DNA of 64,000 nt from Erythrobasidium yunnanense (Eukaryota > Basidiomycota > Cystobasidiomycetes > Erythrobasidiales > Erythrobasidiaceae): contig BCJC01000004.1 of the NCBI GenBank assembly GCA_001600175.1, positions 2,108,001 to 2,172,000 of the forward strand, read 5' to 3'. Below, one piece after another: positions 20,951-33,205 of the stretch. How positions within the stretch are numbered: the first letter of the stretch is position 1; each line of letters opens with the position of its first letter. Position numbers and translations under genes: made by a program. The notes below the pieces were generated by a model, which searched no databases, was not told the origin of the DNA, and saw only the letters and a program-made list of their open reading frames with translations.

Positions 20951-23900
20951 ATGGACGCTGGCTCGACGAGCCAAGCACTGCACGTGCCGTCCGCCTCGAG
21001 CGATGAACACGATGTTCAGCGTCCTCTTATATCCCCTGCTACCATCGTCAACATCAAGCATAAGCTGGGAAGGTCGCGACATGTGCCTCAAGCCAGCGCC
21101 TCCGCTCTGGAAGAATGGAAATATGTTCGAGGGCCGAAGCGTAGTAGCGATGCTGGGCTGCACGAACTGGAAGGAACATCTTCAGGATTCTCTGTCAGGC
21201 CGCCCAGAGATCCGCGAACCTCTGTCGCAAGCAGTTCTTTCGGCGCTCACCTTGTGCAGGAACCCGATTCTTATGCTAATTCACCTGCGCCATCTCCTGG
21301 ACTACACCAGAACGGCGATCTTGAATATGATTCAGACGATTCCCACTCCGGCGACGAGTATGCTCACTATACGAAGCGACGGGCAAATAAGCGGACATCC
21401 CAGATATTCCTGCCGCAGGAAATATCGGAACCCAAGCTATCGATCTATCAACGGTTCATGGACCTCTTCAGACTACCTGCGCTAACCGCAGTGCAGAGAG
21501 GCGTGATCAAATGCTGTATAGCGTACTTCGTGGCCACGCTCTTCACTTTCGTACCCTGGCTTTCGGATCTATTTGCAGCGCCGTTCGATCTAGAAGGACC
21601 TGTCAGCGGAGCTCACGTTATCGCCACTGTATCAACATACTACAACCCTGCAAAGACCCTCGGAGCCAGTGAGTCCCGCATATAGTCGCAATCGCTGTAC
21701 TTCACTAATGCTCCTTTAGTGATCGAGGCGGACATCTTCATGATATGGGCGTCATTGTTCGCACTCGTCACCGCCCTTGGCTCGATGGCAACGGCTGTTG
21801 CCCTGGAGAATGCAGGCCTACATGAGCTAAGTCACTTCGTGATCGTCATCTTCTGGCTGGTCGGATCTATGGGATTGGTAGCCTGGATGAAGGTCAAAGT
21901 ATCTAATTCACAGTTCGGATCGGTGCGTCAGTATACTCGCAAGGCGCAAAGATTCTGACAAGTTCGCTGTTGTTGTAGGCATGCTCCATGGTTGCTCTCA
22001 TTATGTGAGCTGTAGAAATCCAAGGTTTCCTAAGACTATACTGACATATCGATACAGATCCTCGGTGTACGTGGTGTAAAAGGGAACCCCGCTGGCGGGC
22101 CTGACAGTCTGCGTCTGTACAGTATCTGCAAAGAAGGCAGCGTACATCAAGGCATCTTTCAGACCCAGACTATCTCCCAAACGTTCGCTACGGTAATCCT
22201 CGGTACGCTGATCTCGAATGCGGTCTGCTTCCTGGTCTGGCGGGGTTCTGCAACATCAAAGCTACAGTCAGTACAGACAGCCTCCTGAAAAGTTCCGACA
22301 CTGAGTCTGCGACTGTCAGGGGCGACATCAACAAGAGCCTCGAATCTTTCGCTACGCTCCTTGATATGCTGTGCCATGCATTTCTGAGCGAAGAGAGGTA
22401 CTGAATCGTGCCTGCAAGTTGATCGATACTGAAATAAGGATACTACAGCACGCTATCCGACGAAGCCCTGAAGAAAGCTGTAGATGGCCATCGAGCAGCT
22501 TTCACAGCGCTGAAGACCTCGCTCGAGGCGGCTAGACTAGAGCTTTGGGATTACCGCATACAACGTACTCAGATGTCATATGACAAGTATGCCTTTCTCC
22601 TTCCGCGTGTTCTATGTTCCGCTAAGATCGTCTGCAGAATCGTTGCTTCGATGAATCGGCTCGCTCAGCATATTAACGGGCTGCGCTCGGCTGTTACACT
22701 CGAGCGAGAGCTTGACCTGGCTACTAAGATGCAATCCAGCAAGACGGGCGACAAGAAGACCGCAGAAGCGGACGACGAGCTGATGACAGCCTTTCAGGAC
22801 AGTGTTGGTCCAAGTTTGCGCGGCTTAGCCGGCACCCTGAAACAGGCACTGCGGGATGTGCGAGCTTCGTTTATGCATTCAAGAGCAGGCAGAGGCGATC
22901 TTAACGCTCTCCGATCCGGAGATATAGAAAATGGAACAGCTACCGGGTTGGACAGTCTCCATCGCTTGAAGAACGAGCTCGAAGAAGCTCTGAAAGCATA
23001 CAAGACCTCACACAGCAAGTCGATCAAGCGGCTCTACCGGCATTATCCGAGCAGTGTTCAGGACGAGAAGGCTTTTTTTGAGGATCGACTTACCCCGCAG
23101 CTAGATACACAGCCGTAGGTGGCCAGACTCATATTTGACCAGTCGTTATACTCACCTCTCAACAGAAACGAGCGTATCTTCCTGATCTACTTCTTCTGTT
23201 TTAATCTCGAGCAGTTCGCCAAAGAGCAGGTGAGACACGATTTTCATAGTTATACGCGGTCAGGGTCCGATGGGTCCATACACTAGGCCGATCTCATAGA
23301 TGCCTTCATGGCTGTTCGGAAAGGTAGAGATTCCAGCAGTATGATATTCTACTATGCTGACATGCATGCTGACCCAGAGGAAGAACTCATCGAGAAGGAA
23401 CGTCAGTCCGAGGGCGCTCGCAGCGTGTCAATATCGATCATATCAACTCTCGACATATTCGGTTGGTTCTCAGATCGATCGAAGTCTCCTTCTACGACTC
23501 ACAAATGGTCCACGCTGCGCAAGAAGATAGGTCGGTCCCTTTCGATACAATCCGACAGGCACGGACGTCGCTGTTGACATATGTACTTCGTTAGTCCATC
23601 TGATGCCATTCCACAACAACAAGCAGACCTCGCCCTTCCCGTCCACTGAAGGTACCGCTGTCACGAGCCATAGCGCCGCTCAAGAGCGTAGCAGCACACT
23701 CACAGGAAGAATGCGGAGACGGGCATGGGAGCTCCTAATCAAGATGCGCAAGCCCAATGTGATCTGTAAGTCATGTTCCACAATGACCGAGACTTGTCTA
23801 AACCAGCCTTAGATGCCGTCAAGACTGGTGTAGGCTGTGGTGTGCTCGGAGCATTCGCAGTAAGTTTAGCGCAAGCCCAATCTGATCGCTCGCTCACAAA

Positions 23901-25654
23901 GCTGCGCCATCATCAGTTCAATCACACAACACGGCCTATCTTCGTACGCTATTCGGGCAACTGGGCCATGCTAAGCTATATGTAAGCTTGCAACTGACTA
24001 AGCCAATGTCGTGTTTGATCTGATGTTCGGACAGGGTCGTTGTGTCTACAACCATCGGTGCAACCAACTTCAACGCGTTTTTCCGGATTGGCGGAACCAT
24101 TCTTGGCGCAGTTTCTGCCGTCTCTGCATGGTTCCTTCTGCTAGGACATCCAGTCTTGCTGTGTAGTAAGCAAGTCATTGGCCTTGCACTTTACTATTCT
24201 GACGAAAGCGTCCAACAGTGGCTTCCGTGGCCATCTCTATGCCCTGCTTCTGGATCATTGTAACCAAGCCCAAATTTGCGACAAGTGGTCGATTCATCCT
24301 TCTCTCATACAACCTTACCGCTCTATATGCGTACAAGTAACCTTTGTCCCGGCTACAGAACATCATTTCAACGCTGATAATATCGCAGTGTCCGCTCTAC
24401 TGGCTACGATGTAGAAGAAATTGCACTACATCGAACCATATCGGTCATAGTAGGCACGCTCTGGGGCTTAGTAGTAACGCAATACATATTCCCCTTCGAA
24501 GCGAGAAAGGAGCTACGGCAGGGCATCTCAGAGTCAGTTCAATATCTTCTCTGCCTGTCACCTCAGAAGGAGTTGACACCTTCCCAAGATTCTTGGTCCA
24601 CTCGGCCTTCTTCTATCAGGAACTAGTCGAATACACAAGTGTTGGACCGCATGACTACTACCTCAAGCCAACCATGTCGTCGGCGTCAGTATCCTCTGAA
24701 GAGCGCTCTCCTCTTCTGACGCCTAATGTACACAAGCGGCCTAGTAAGGAGAAAGACTTCGTACAGATGGAAACGCATCTTCAAGTGTCCCTGATAAAGG
24801 TACAGCCACTCCGCAAAGGCACGCAAATCGCTGCTGACAATGAGACACAGCTGGGAGCTCTCATCGACCATGCCAAGCATGAACCTCGTCTTAAAGGGCC
24901 TTTCCCAACTGGACCGTACGCGTCTGTCCTGAAATCGTGTCAGAGGCTCTTAGACGCTCTACATGCTATGAGTATGGTAGCTACTCTTCCGGAGTTCCAT
25001 CGAGTAAGCTTAAGTTTGACAAACATGAGCGCTGGTTGACCGACTTATCCTAATTTCAGACTATTCGGCGTGAGATTACACTCAAAACGAATCCTGAGCG
25101 TCGGGAAGTTGCGGGAAAGTAAGTCGCCTTACCTCCTAAGCGAGAACAATACCGATCTCTGTTCATCGCAGTATTCTGCTCTTCATGTCATTATTGGCCA
25201 GTGATCTCAGTCTCAAGGCGCCCCTTCCGCCATACTGTAAGCATTCGCTCGCGAAGGCGCGGACGCATAGGCTGAAGAATTGTTGCTAGTTCCTCCTGCT
25301 CTTGAAGGCTGGAAGCGTTTGACGAGCAAGATTGGTAACTTGTCTGTTATCCAGAAAAGGGCAATTCGCGGAGTCTCCCCTCTTATCCTGTTCTATAGCT
25401 ATGCTATGATGGAGAAGGTAAGACGTTGTCTGCAGTTCATGACCATGCTAAGACCATACTCGATGATGCAGGATCTCATCGTTCAACTCGAGAACATCGG
25501 AAACGTCTTTCAATACCTTTTCGGTGTGCTTGGCGACACAGAGGGAACTGGAACAGGTGTAGAGGCGTTTGAGGCTCTTTTCAACCAGCAGCAGCTTGAA
25601 CAGTCGCCAGACAACGAGGCTAAAAGCGTATCAAGCGACAGCGATACTGATTGA
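20951..25654 (+). CDS. Bre4-like ER transporter with FUSC/aromatic-acid-exporter fold
   Basis: A large multi-exon membrane protein of the fungal ER-transporter 6TM N-terminal plus DUF2421 family (yeast Bre4 is a brefeldin A-sensitivity protein). The ATG at 20951 opens about 170 disordered residues, then KCCIAYFVATLFTFVPWLSDLF, AHVIATVSTYYNPAKTLGA|MIEADIFMIWASLFALVTA and more helices. The middle has long helices (LKNELEEALKAYKTSHSKSI) and a second membrane bundle around 24040-24560, then DUF2421-like KAPLPPY, LPPALEGWKRL and the tail DLIVQLENIGNVFQYLFGVL ending in an acidic DSDTD. More than twelve introns of 48-80 bases interrupt it. Transported substrate unknown. Confidence 0.75.
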
Positions 25655-25963
25655 TGGGATGCATCATGTTGCTAAGATCTGGACTGAGTAGATGAGTGTC
25701 CCGTAGTTGAGCATCCAATATTCGTAGTACTTCACAGTTGCATATACATCTGTTCTCGTAGGTCGATCTCAGGCTTCGCTCCCGCGAATATGATGAGCGC
25801 GACGAGTCATGCAGAAAGACCGCCCACACCATCAGCAGGCTCTCTGACTTTCCTTGACCAAAACGTCCTGCCGTCGAACGAGCCCATCGCTCTGCGAAGC
25901 CTCACGACCTGACCAGCATGACTCGCGCCCTTTCGTCCTCTTTGACTTCGCACCACTCCAGCA
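25655..25963. other. Intergenic gap, promoter of the next gene
   Basis: No coding signal. Contains the 3' region of the Bre4-like gene and, near 25860-25960, a C/T-rich leader before ATG 25964. Confidence 0.45.
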
Positions 25964-26713
25964 ATGACAGATACAGGGAATCAAGCAGAGTCTAGCCAGA
26001 CTAGCAAGTTCGCTGAGCTGCAGAAACTCCAGGCCTCGGGGGTATCAAAGAACGACTTGCCGGGGTATCTCTGCACCCAGATAGAGCTACTCATAGAGCT
26101 CAAAGGTCTACGAGACATCCTGGAAGAGCGTATCAAGAGGGATTCCTTCGGTGACCATGCTCAAAACCTGTCTGCTGTCTTGACAAGGGTAAGGCACCAG
26201 GTCCCCGCCTGTCCCGTCAACAAGTAGCTCACGCTTTCACTACAGAGTCAACGCTTGCAGGAGCTAAGCGTGATGGTGATTCGAGGTGTATTGGACGACA
26301 AGACCTGGATACCTCTGAGCAACATCGCGCGGGAGATCCTGTCCGGCGAAAGGCTGAAAGAAGGCATCGAGACTATTACTTCTTCGCTCTTCAACGACAT
26401 CATGTGGGAGCATGCAGATGTCGGTATCGTCGACGAGGATCTGGAGAAATATCAGAAGTTGCTGGATCTGGACATCGCTTATCTGCGGAAACATCTAGAG
26501 GTGAGCGTCTATCTCGTATCGCAAGACAGATACTCAAGATCGTTATTGCAGTATGGGAGTTACTACAACACTCAGATGGAAGAAGCCAGGAAAGACAAAG
26601 AGGCTGCGCTCCAAGCTGCACAAGATGCGCCGGCTCCGCCTCCCTATGCGGACGCGCCCAGCACTGACCCAGCAGCTTTTGAGCCGAACGTCAGTACAAG
26701 TACATCCCAGTAG
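25964..26713 (+). CDS. Helical cytosolic protein, unknown function
   Basis: Three exons: 25964-26188, 26246-26500 and 26552-26713, with introns of 57 and 51 bases; the second is in frame and stop-free. The product of about 213 residues is mostly helix (SKFAELQKLQASGVSKNDLP, LLIELKGLRDILEERIKRD, LQELSVMVIRGVLDDKTWIP, DLEKYQKLLDLDIAYLRKHL) and ends in a Pro/Ala-rich tail with APPPYADAP, a possible WW-domain ligand. No signal, membrane segment or known domain is seen. It ends 34 bases from the convergent AP-2 mu gene, so the transcripts probably overlap. Confidence 0.65.
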
Positions 26714-26747
26714 TACACTTCAAGTATGGCGGCGAGTAGTTTTGTTG

Positions 26748-28544
26748 TTATATCTGAGAGGCATCAGGCCGCTTAGTCGCGCAAGGAACCGAGGGTATGC
26801 AGTGTACATACCCTAATCTGATACGTGCCATTTGCACGGGAAAGGTACCTGACCCATTTGACAGACTGCATCTCCGGCTGATGACGTTCGAAAACCTTGA
26901 GGAAACGCACGAGCAGGCCGGACGCGGTGAACATTAGGACGTTGAAGTCGACTGAGATGGGCGGCCGAGACCAAGGTTTTTGAGAGGTAGATGACGACCG
27001 TGTAGCCTCGCCTGATAGCGTGATATCTGCTCCACCCTGTACGCGCGGAATCCTGTTATACAATGAATAAGCCCCCCCGATGACCAGGCCAAAGAAAAGC
27101 ACTATATACTCACTTCCAGATTATGAGATTGTCACTAGGACTATATTTCGCCTTACCAAGCGACACTTTGACATCGACGTTTGCGGCATTCAACGGTGTC
27201 GGAATCTTGATGACAACGTTGCTTGCAGCGAGCTTCGGTGAGAAGTTGGTCTTAACTTGTATCGTATACTCGACGCGAGTCTTGCCGTGTTCCTCAACTA
27301 TGGGCACCACCTTGAAAGGCAGGTTTATATTGGTAGTAGAGCGGTACCTGCATGCCGCCTTCAGCTTAGTTTTGTAAAGTAGGGGATGGAGCTCACCGCA
27401 TCAGCTCAAACTCCCCGTCTGGCGGAATGAAGCTGATCGTCCTATCATTATCAAATTTGCCGAGCTTGACACATTGATGAAACTGGCAGTCGTCCAGCTC
27501 CACAGCCGAGCTCTCCGGTCCATCAACGGTAGAAGTATTTCTCTGTGCAGCCTTCCTGTCCAGGACGAGCTTATCGTTCAAGCCGAACTTGCATTCTGGC
27601 ATGCCAGATAGGTAGGCCCGCATCAGGATCTGACCATCCACGTCCGCTCGCAGCACCGTGCCTTTGGAAGACATGAGAAGGTTCACGCTCTCAATCACAT
27701 CGACGAAGGCTTCGTTCTTCCGGTATTTCACATCGGATCGCCGCCAAGATGTTGCGCCGGTAGCTTGTATGGTGATCTTCGACGAGTCTTCGCGCTGTAC
27801 AAGAGCATGCAAGATGTGCTTATCAGCATGACGGAGCTAGCCAGGAGCAGAGCACGCACCACTGCCTGTTCCGACTTGACGCCCTCCGTCGTGATATACA
27901 TCTTCAGGGTGTCAGTTTCAGAGTTTTGTGGGTAGCCTGCATCTAGTATCTCTGTAATAGCGACAGAGCTATCAGTATTAGTGAAGGTCGGATCGCCAGA
28001 GCGGTCCCGACTTGCCATCCAGCAGCTCATAAATCAAGACAAAGTTGTTCTTGACGCTCTCTTCATCTAGCTTGCCAAAGTATGACCGGCCTATCCCGAT
28101 AACGCGGTAGCAGAACTCGAAGACGAGCGCTGCATTGACGTTCGTCTTTGTCACGCAGGCCAGGTAGAGGTTGAGGTGCCGGACGTGGAAGAAGGAAGTG
28201 CTTCCTAGAGTAATGATAGGTGCACGTACGTCGGGATTGGCGACGACCTGTTATCAAGCAGCCGTGCATGCATCGTCAGTTGCGACCGAGGTCATAGTGG
28301 ACAGGCCAGCGGATGTACATGAATACGAAAGATCTCCGAGATGGAACGTCTGTTATTGAGATGTTAGTACTTTCCTGGCGTTGCAGCTTGCATCGCAAAC
28401 CTACTTGACATCCGGCCTAAACACCCTCGCAATAAGCACTTCGCCCTGTTCGAAGCGACAGCACTACGGTCAATGCTTGACCATATATACGATGTAGACA
28501 CGGCGACATGCCTTGAGGTTGAGGATGAAGAAGGCTGAGATCAT
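26748..28544 (-). CDS. APM4: AP-2 adaptor complex medium (mu) subunit
   Basis: Mu subunit of the clathrin adaptor for endocytosis at the plasma membrane. Longin domain: MISAFFILNLK|GEVLIARVFRPDVK, ISEIFRIH|VVANPDVRAP, TLGSTSFFHVRHLNLYL, TKTNVNAALVFEFCYRVI, KLDEESVKNNFVLIYELLD. Mu homology domain: ATGATSWRRSDVKYRKNEAF, SGMPECKFGLNDKL, DDCQFHQCVKLGKFDNDRTI, RYRSTTNINLPFKV, WSRPPISVDFNVLMFTASGL and WVRYLSRANGTYQIR. Exon 1 is only 33 bases, and its intron 28511-28446 has a GC donor (AAG|GCATGT). The 3' end either splices from QIR to a last Ile codon with stop at 26748, or reads on to a stop at 26773 after CTLHTLGSLRD. AP-2 rather than AP-1 is chosen from ATSWRR and DDCQFHQCV. Confidence 0.95.
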
Positions 28545-28830
28545 GGTAGAAACAGCGCAGACGCAGGTGCTTTGGCCAGCGCGACCTCAGCTAGTCGCAA
28601 GGTATTCTTTCGCAGTCGCAGTGGTTGGACCAGATACTAGAAGGTGTTCTTAGATTGATTGGCGAAGATTCAGCAAGAGAATGGGATGTACAGTAGTGAC
28701 AGCAATTCGGTAAGCATGAAAGGCCGGCAGCTGAGTCGTACTTCGATATATTGCATTCAACACCACAAATCGTTTATCCATCTAGACACTACATACTCCT
28801 TGTATTCATCGTGATTCCGACCCCGCTTTT

Positions 28831-31800
28831 CTAGTTGTCGCCTTCTTTGACTGCATCCGCATAGCTGTCATGCGGAGCTCTCTGGTCCGCTTTCGTCGTG
28901 TTTTGCTGTATTCCAGTTGTGCTAGCAATATCCTCTGACCCGTATATCTGTGAAAGGTTCATTTGGCTTTTGGTCCTGCTTGCCCTCCTTCTTAGTCTCT
29001 TGTTCTCGCCTTGTAGCTCATCTCCGTTGACAGAACCATTCTTCAAGCGCTCTTCCACTCCACGTACTACTTCATCATAGTCTGCAGGATCGTCTTCGCT
29101 CTCAGTCCTGTACCCTGGTGTCACGGGCTGAGAAGCGCTAGGCGTCTGCTCTCCGCTGCCATACTCATCCGATCCCCACATTCTCCTTGGTGTCTTTGCA
29201 GACCAGCCAAAAAGCTTCTCGTCGATCCATGTCATAGGATGCGATAAGATACTGCTTTCCGGACCGAAAGTGCTCTTTCGACGAGGTGTGGTACCAGTAG
29301 GCGTCCCGTATCCATCACCTTCAGCAGAATAGGAATGCGAGAACTCCGAATTAGGAATGATGCGTCGAGATTCGAAGTCTGCCCAGAGCTTCGGAGCAAA
29401 CTCCTCGATAGTAGCGGTGAGCTCTTCGGTAACTTCGCGGCGTTGCGTGCGAAGCTGTTCGATAAGCTTATGTCGAGATGGGAATAGGGACATGAAGAGG
29501 GGCGGAAGCGATTTATAGATATCCATGCCTACTTCTCCGAATCTGAGAGCAGAGTATCCGAAACTTGGTACGGCAACCATCATGAAGAGGGGCGTCAGGA
29601 ATAGATACTTCCTGCCCAGATCGTAGCGGAAGACGCAGTACATGGCGATGAGTGTGTAGAAGGCATAGAGGACGGGCGCCATTCCAAGTGAGACGAGTAC
29701 CTTCCAAGTTGCCAGAACGTCTCGCCCTTGTAGTTTGACGGTAGATGCTGCAAGCGCTTCTTTGGCTTTCTTGCGACTGATGATGGAAGCAGCGATGAAG
29801 ATTGGCCCGTTCATGACGATTCCAGGTAGGGCCATAACCGTCCAGGCGCTGATGAGGCCTGTCCGCCATAACAATAGCAGTAAAGATTTCCACTTTGGCT
29901 TGTTGGCGCCTTCGACCTGTAGAGAGCATCAGATATGCTTAGCGTCGTATTGAAATAGTTGACGAGATCAGCATACCTGGTGGTCTTTCAGGCCCAGCTG
30001 TCGCAGTCGCTTGTTATATGCTTGTACCTGCTTATACAGCTGTTGAACTCTCGGCTCATCCTTGTATGTATTGTAGCCGATGATGAAGCGCTTATTGAGT
30101 TCTACTACCTGCGACAGATTGAGTTGCTGGCCAGGCGGCTTGTACAGTCTCCTACTAGCTTGAATAACCTATTCTCCCTCTTCATCAGCGCCATCGATTA
30201 GAAGGAATGTCAAAACACTGACCATCAAAGTATCATAATCAGGTCCACGAACAGTGACTGATTTCAAGCCATCAAAGACCAAGTCCATAATCGATCCAAT
30301 CGCATCTCTTTTCCCCTGTCCACCCTGCGCAAACGTCTCGACCAACTCTGGTCCGATCGAAATAGGTGCACCGAACTCGATGACTGCTCGCGAACGGAAT
30401 CTGTGAGGATGGAAATAGTTCAGTCCGACTGGGACGATTCGGACTTTTAAGTTGGGATTGGCGGCCATGGCGCCTAGGGCCATGATTGCTAGACCGTGCT
30501 TGAGAGGGAGGAAGTCCGTACGGTCGTGCGAGCCGCCTGGGAGGACTGTCAGTACAGGTAAGAATGGTGAAGCGAGGTCGAACTCACCTTCTGGGAAGAT
30601 ACCGATACATCCACCTTCCGACAGCTTCTTATAGACGGAGGAGTACATCTGGGAGGTGCGAATACTCAGACGACGAGACTTCCCGCGCGGCAAGTAGCGA
30701 AAGCTCACCTTCGTCTGATCGATGTACGGCAAGCACTTGTACGCTAGGCCTCCTTCTGTATTTCCCTTCCCCACATTCTGTCCTTCCTCATACAGGTCCT
30801 GCACTACTTTCTCCTTACTGAACATCTTCTTGATCTTGACCGTCTCGTTATCTACGACTTCCACGACTTCGACAGTCGGGAACCCATATGCTTTTGACAG
30901 CTGGATCTGCGCTTTAGGTGTTAATTGCGTCTTGAAGGAGGTCTTGATGCCTTTGATCTCGGTTGCGTCTTTGGAGGAGATGTAGATTCGTCCTTTCCCG
31001 TTCACGGCACCGTCGGCAGCTCTGGCGACGGGTACTGGAAGAATATCGATGTACGTCAGAAGTTGTTCAGAGCCTTTGGTCATGCTCATCACTCACTGCT
31101 ATGCGCAATCTTGGAGGCCAGGCCAATAAAGGTTCGCTCGTAACTCTTGGCTGCGATAAGGAAAGAGACTCTGCGGTTCGCAGATAGACGGACTTCGCTC
31201 ATGAGGAGTAGAGGGTCAAGGAACTGAGGAGCACAAGATGTGAGTAAGGCTTGCTTTGGTAAAGTTGGGAAGGCGAATGTACGCACCTGGTTGTGATGCG
31301 GTCCGCACACGAAGAGGACAGGACCGTCCCGCGGTACCTTGTATGCGCCTCTGGGGCGAATCTCTCTGAAGAATAGGTTGATGACCCACTATGGTCGAGC
31401 ACACGAGCAGATCAGCTATAAGTCGTTGAATTCAACAAGGACAGGCTTTGCATACACACCTTCCATAGCAGAATATGCAAGTCGTATGCGAGGTTGCTAG
31501 CTAGTCCGAAGTTCCACCTGTGCAGGACAGTCGCGACGACTCTGACGACAAAACGGACGAGCGGACCAATGAAGCGCTTAATGAAGCCATGGAGAGATTG
31601 AAAAGGGAGGATCTTGAGGAAAGGCATGAGGAAGTTGCGCAAGTCTGACAGTGTCTGCTGGAAAGTGGGTCGCTCATGATGTTGAGATCCGGTTGAGGAG
31701 GTCGAGGCTTTATCTGCTTTCTTGGAGGATGTCTCTGCGCTTGTTCCTTGCTTTACAGCGTCTGCGAACGAGACTCCGCGCTGCTGCTGCTGTAGATTGC

Positions 31801-32053
31801 TCGTTCCTACGTCTGACCTCTCAGGTTGAGCTAGCGGACCACCAGAAACCGGCGCTTGATCATTGACAGGTGTATGAGATGGAGGAGCAGCTCCAGTATC
31901 AGCCAGCAGCTGCTTGACAGAGGTCAAAGGTGATTTCAGGTCATTTGCGTCTTTTGCTGCGTCAGAAGTCGTGGGACGTCGAGCTGGATTTCGCGCAGAT
32001 GGGTCATCTCGTTGTTGTTCTTGCGATTGCAAACCCTCGCTATTGCCGTCCAT
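28831..32053 (-). CDS. SCT1: Glycerol-3-phosphate / dihydroxyacetone-phosphate O-acyltransferase
   Basis: First enzyme of glycerolipid synthesis in the ER, Gat1/Gat2 (Sct1/Gpt2) type. Eight exons: 32053-31460, 31388-31287, 31223-31097, 31034-30709, 30648-30588, 30536-30223, 30168-29977 and 29916-28831. The N-terminal 150 residues are disordered; then KWVINLFFREIRPRGAYKVP, the HX4D acyltransferase motif in GPHHNQ|FLDPLL, a long insert (EIKGIKTSFKTQLTPKAQIQ) typical of this subgroup, GGCIGIFPEG|GSHDRTDFLP and IVPVGLNYFHPHRFRSRA. Membrane helices follow near the last exon start (LISAWTVMALPGIVMNGPIF, PVLYAFYTLIAMYCVF). The C-terminal 170 residues are charged and Ser/Thr-rich, likely phosphorylated. 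Sct1 versus Gpt2 cannot be separated here. Confidence 0.93.
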
Positions 32054-32315
32054 CTCGTCTGGAAGGTATCTTTGCCCCCCTAATCCATCGACGTGTTGGC
32101 CCTTTCGACTTGTCCGAATTCAAGAGACAATACTGATACAATGTTCGGCGAACTCAAGCAGATCAAAGCGTGTGTCTTATGAGGCTGCCATCATCATAAC
32201 ACTCTGTCTAATGCGCCTCAATGCGACCCTTTAAAGCCTAGGGTTCAGGGTGGCCTTGCTGCAGGTAGGGCGCCGAAACACGACAAGATAGACCTAAATA
32301 TGAATCCTCTGTTAT
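32054..32315. promoter_or_regulatory. Shared promoter of the GPAT and SEC11 genes
   Basis: 262 bases lie between the divergent start codons at 32053 (minus) and 32316 (plus). Both products act at the ER membrane. No specific site recognised. Confidence 0.45.
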
Positions 32316-33205
32316 ATGCAAAAGGCCCTCAACTTCGTCAGCGTCGTTGCGACCGCCCTCATGCTCTGGAAAGGAATCAGCATCATCACAAACACCGAAT
32401 CCCCTATCGTTGTCGTCCTCTCAGGAAGCATGGAGCCTGCTTTGTGAGGTGCCTCCATATATTCTGGCGCACTTCTGTCCTGACTGGCCGTATTTCAGCC
32501 AACGAGGCGATCTCCTACTGCTCACTCTGCCCCCTCGTGAACCGCTCAAGGTTGGCGATATCACCGTCTATAACGTACCTGGAGCAGATATTCCAATAGT
32601 GCATCGCGTGATAGAGGTGCACGACGAGTGAGCCGCGCTCTTTGGTCTTATCTTGTTAAGCTAACCCAGCTAACGCGCGCTTCTTCCAGTATTGCAAAGC
32701 CAGTCAATACAAGCGACACCGGCTTGATGTACTCACAAGAAGGAGTGCAAGATCAATGGCTGAGTGCGTAGCGCTCGGCACTGTTCATAGACTCGATGGC
32801 CTGACCAATATTGGATGAAATAGTAACAAAAGGCGACAACAATCCTCAAGACGATATCTCCCTCTATAGAGGTCTCAAGTACTTGAGAAGGAGCAATATG
32901 TGCGATACGATGCGTCGAGTTCGCGAATCGCGCTGATGTGCTTTCCGCCAGTGTCGGCAAGGTGCAAGGCTATCTGCCATACGTGGGCTATGTGACGATA
33001 CTGATGGTAAGTAGTAAAATTATCCGCTGCTCCATAACGTATTGCTGATATGTTTACGCTCAACTCGTCAAGAATGACTACCGTACGCTCCGGCCCACTC
33101 CTGCTTTGCAAAGATTGTCTTTAGCTGACTTAATACGCTTTAGCTAACATAAAATATGCGCTCATGCTCGTGATGGGCGGAGGAATACTGCTACATCGAG
33201 AATAG
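32316..33205 (+). CDS. SEC11: Signal peptidase complex catalytic subunit Sec11
   Basis: ER serine protease that removes signal peptides. The ATG at 32316 gives [20 protein letters not shown], a signal-anchor helix, then the catalytic Ser in [19 protein letters not shown], the catalytic His in [11 protein letters not shown], and Asp in [16 protein letters not shown]. The chain goes on [44 protein letters not shown] and ends LLHRE with TAG 33203-33205. Six introns of 52-74 bases are inferred; each join restores the family pattern. Length is about 180 residues, normal for the family. Confidence 0.93.

Noticed and set aside
28898-29080. Plus-strand hydrophobic frame as a membrane peptide
   Set aside because: Antisense to the charged C-terminal tail of the acyltransferase.
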